DNA of 64,000 nt, taken from positions 4,216,001 to 4,280,000 of the forward strand of contig NZ_CP077094.1 of the NCBI RefSeq assembly GCF_014269025.2, in the 5' to 3' direction. Below are positions 62,351 to 64,000 of the stretch, piece by piece. This DNA is from Pseudomonas promysalinigenes. Its GTDB lineage: Bacteria; Pseudomonadota; Gammaproteobacteria; Pseudomonadales; Pseudomonadaceae. Made by a program: the position numbers and the translations under genes. Each line of letters starts with the position of its first letter. The first letter of the stretch is position 1. Below the pieces are notes generated by a model that saw only the letters and a list, made by a program, of their open reading frames with translations, did not search any database and was not told the origin of the DNA.

Positions 62351-64000
62351 ATGATCCACCCCAGTTTTCCCCGCAATGTGCGGCTGAGCCAAGCTGTGCG
62401 CGCTGGCGTGTTCGGCCTTGGCTTGTGCTGCGGCCTGGCTGCTCCGGCAGTAGCCCTGGCGGCGCCTTCGAGCCATAGCCAGCCGCGCGACTGGCACATT
62501 GCACCCGGCCCACTGGCAGCGGCACTGGACCAACTGGCCCGCCAAGGCGGGCTGAACCTCTCGTACGATGCCAGCAGCCTGCAAGGCAAGGCCACACAGG
62601 GTGTGCAGGGTCGTCATGATGGCGCTCAAGCGCTGTCGATTCTGTTGCAGGGCAGCGATGTTCAGGTGCAACAAGAGGGTGACGGCAGCTTTGTGCTGAC
62701 CCCGACAATGGCTGCCGACGGCGCGCTGCAACTGGGAGCCACCAGCATTTCCAGCGCTCGGCTGGGCGAAACGACCGAGCGCAGCGGCTCATACACCACT
62801 GGCGCTGTCACCATCGGCAAGACCGCGCAAAGCCTGCGGCAAACGCCACAGTCGGTCACCGTGATCACGCGCCAGCGCCTCGATGACCAGCACATCACCA
62901 ACCTCACCCATTTGCTGGAGCAGACACCAGGCGTGGTCGTGAACCTGACCGACAGCGAGCGGGTACAGTACTATTCGCGCGGCTACGCAATCGATGCCAT
63001 CCAGTATGACGGTGCCACGGTGGTACAGGGCAGTGGTGGCGGCTCGTTCATTCAAAGCGACTCAGCCATCATCGACCGGGCCGAGATCCTGCGCGGCGCC
63101 ACTGGCATGATTCGCGGTGCCGGCAACCCTTCGGGCACTGTCAACCTGGTGCGCAAGCGCCCCACCTACCAATACCAGGGCGAAGGCAGCGTCACCTTGG
63201 GCTCGTGGGATGCCCAGCGTTACGTGGCAGACCTCTCCGGCCCGCTGACCGAGACCGGCAATGTGCGTGGCCGAGTGATCGCCGTGCACGATGACAAGGA
63301 CCACTTCCAGGCAGCACGCCAGGAGCGCAAGGAGGTGCTGTACGGCGTGCTGGCTTTCGACCTCAATGACAGCACCACCCTGACCACCGGCCTTGAATGG
63401 ACCAAGCTCGATGCCACCGGGGCCTGGGGCAACCTACCTGCTGACTATGACGGCTCGCCGCTACCGCTGGGCCGCAGCACTTACCTGGGCGCCGACTGGA
63501 ACCGTTGGAACCGCAGCAACCTGCAGACCTTCGCAGAACTCGAGCACCGCTTCGACAACGACTGGAAGCTCAAGCTGATGGCCCAGCGCACCCACTTCGA
63601 GCTGGCCGACAACGGCTTCAAGCAAACCTACCTCAGCCGCGCCACCGGTTCTGCCAACCCGACCAACAACCCTTACCTGATGAACTACCAGGTTACTGAA
63701 GGCGATGGCGGTGAAAGCCTGCAAAACAACCTGAGCGCGACCCTCAACGGGCCGTTCGACCTACTCGGCCGGACCCATGACCTGATGCTGGGCGTGGAGC
63801 GTATCCGCAACGACTCATACGCCTCGGCGACCAATTATGTGCAGTCGGGCGTATTCGACATTCGCCAATGGGACCCGAAAACCAGCCTGGCCAACCCCGA
63901 TATCGACATCCTCGCCCACCCGGTACGCACCCGCACAACCCAGCAAGGCGCCTACGCCACCTGGCGGATTTCGCTGGCCGACCCGCTGACGGCGATCATC
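62351..64000 (+). CDS. TonB-dependent siderophore receptor (partial, runs off the window)
   Basis: 550 codons open from ATG 62351 to the right edge; the barrel end lies outside the window. AGGAG is 7 bases upstream. The signal peptide (hydrophobic region 23-38) is followed by an STN signalling domain (about 47-115: WHIAPGPLAAALDQLARQGG, LSYDASSLQGKATQGVQG), then a plug (about 145-290: QTPQSVTVITRQRLDDQHI, GATGMIRGAGNPSGTVNLV), and the barrel starts near residue 290. The STN domain shows it is a transducer receptor partnered with FecI/FecR next door. It probably imports a ferric siderophore. Confidence 0.95.
   Translation, partial: MIHPSFPRNVRLSQAVRAGVFGLGLCCGLAAPAVALAAPSSHSQPRDWHIAPGPLAAALDQLARQGGLNLSYDASSLQGKATQGVQGRHDGAQALSILLQGSDVQVQQEGDGSFVLTPTMAADGALQLGATSISSARLGETTERSGSYTTGAVTIGKTAQSLRQTPQSVTVITRQRLDDQHITNLTHLLEQTPGVVVNLTDSERVQYYSRGYAIDAIQYDGATVVQGSGGGSFIQSDSAIIDRAEILRGATGMIRGAGNPSGTVNLVRKRPTYQYQGEGSVTLGSWDAQRYVADLSGPLTETGNVRGRVIAVHDDKDHFQAARQERKEVLYGVLAFDLNDSTTLTTGLEWTKLDATGAWGNLPADYDGSPLPLGRSTYLGADWNRWNRSNLQTFAELEHRFDNDWKLKLMAQRTHFELADNGFKQTYLSRATGSANPTNNPYLMNYQVTEGDGGESLQNNLSATLNGPFDLLGRTHDLMLGVERIRNDSYASATNYVQSGVFDIRQWDPKTSLANPDIDILAHPVRTRTTQQGAYATWRISLADPLTAII

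Overview
The window comes from a chromosome of the Pseudomonas putida group. The evidence is the high GC content, the protein families, and a gene order that matches my memory of P. putida KT2440 around PP_0704 to PP_0779 in reverse orientation; I could not check this against a database. It is core-genome sequence. I see no transposase, integrase, phage gene, CRISPR array, rRNA or obvious island. There is one tRNA (Gln, TTG), one clear riboswitch (yybP-ykoY, Mn2+) and several rho-independent terminators.

Layout. 1-6.4 kb: Old Yellow Enzyme-type reductase, glutathione peroxidase, SlyD-type prolyl isomerase, DUF3565 protein, phosphate acetyltransferase (pta), OmpA-like lipoprotein and glyoxalase II-like hydrolase. 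6.5-17.2 kb: a minimal histidine kinase overlapping a response regulator with a long TPR-like tail, then a MalT-type LuxR regulator, DUF1329 and DUF1302 envelope proteins and an AMP-forming acyl-CoA ligase, all on the minus strand. 17.3-24.6 kb: D-2-hydroxyacid dehydrogenase, RsmC, the riboswitch with its UPF0016 Mn exporter, an M48 lipoprotein protease, an SRAP/YedK protein with two swapped catalytic residues, DUF2007, a CPXCG protein, a PlsC-type acyltransferase and a YajG-like lipoprotein. 24.7-31.1 kb: a small ORF, a 604-base leader, mqo, a PA4642-family protein, then a base-salvage block (hpt, upp, uraA) with a WbuC-type cupin.

31.2-38.4 kb: hemH, a TIGR01777 epimerase, a renalase-like flavoprotein, and an operon of a TudS-DUF1722 fusion, a class II LitR-type MerR regulator, DNA photolyase and a degenerate SDR. 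Three inverted-repeat operators with a TGTACA/TATACA core lie in front of the flavoprotein and of this operon. This light/photoproduct regulon is the most coherent system in the window. 38.4-51.4 kb is housekeeping: PagL, murI, moeB, prmC, prfA and hemA as a stack of overlapping genes on the minus strand, then a TPR lipoprotein, lolB, ispE, tRNA-Gln, prs, rplY, pth and ychF on the plus strand.

51.4-64 kb: OsmC-like and YcaC-like proteins, an NTF2-fold protein, an NCS1 permease with an aldehyde dehydrogenase, a large MscS-family channel, the alkylation-repair pair Ada and AlkA, and a Fur-box-controlled FecI-FecR-TonB receptor set. The receptor runs off the right end. Functional assignments rest on motif recognition in the translated sequence. 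Statements about KT2440 or about regulation are from memory or inference unless a sequence element is cited.
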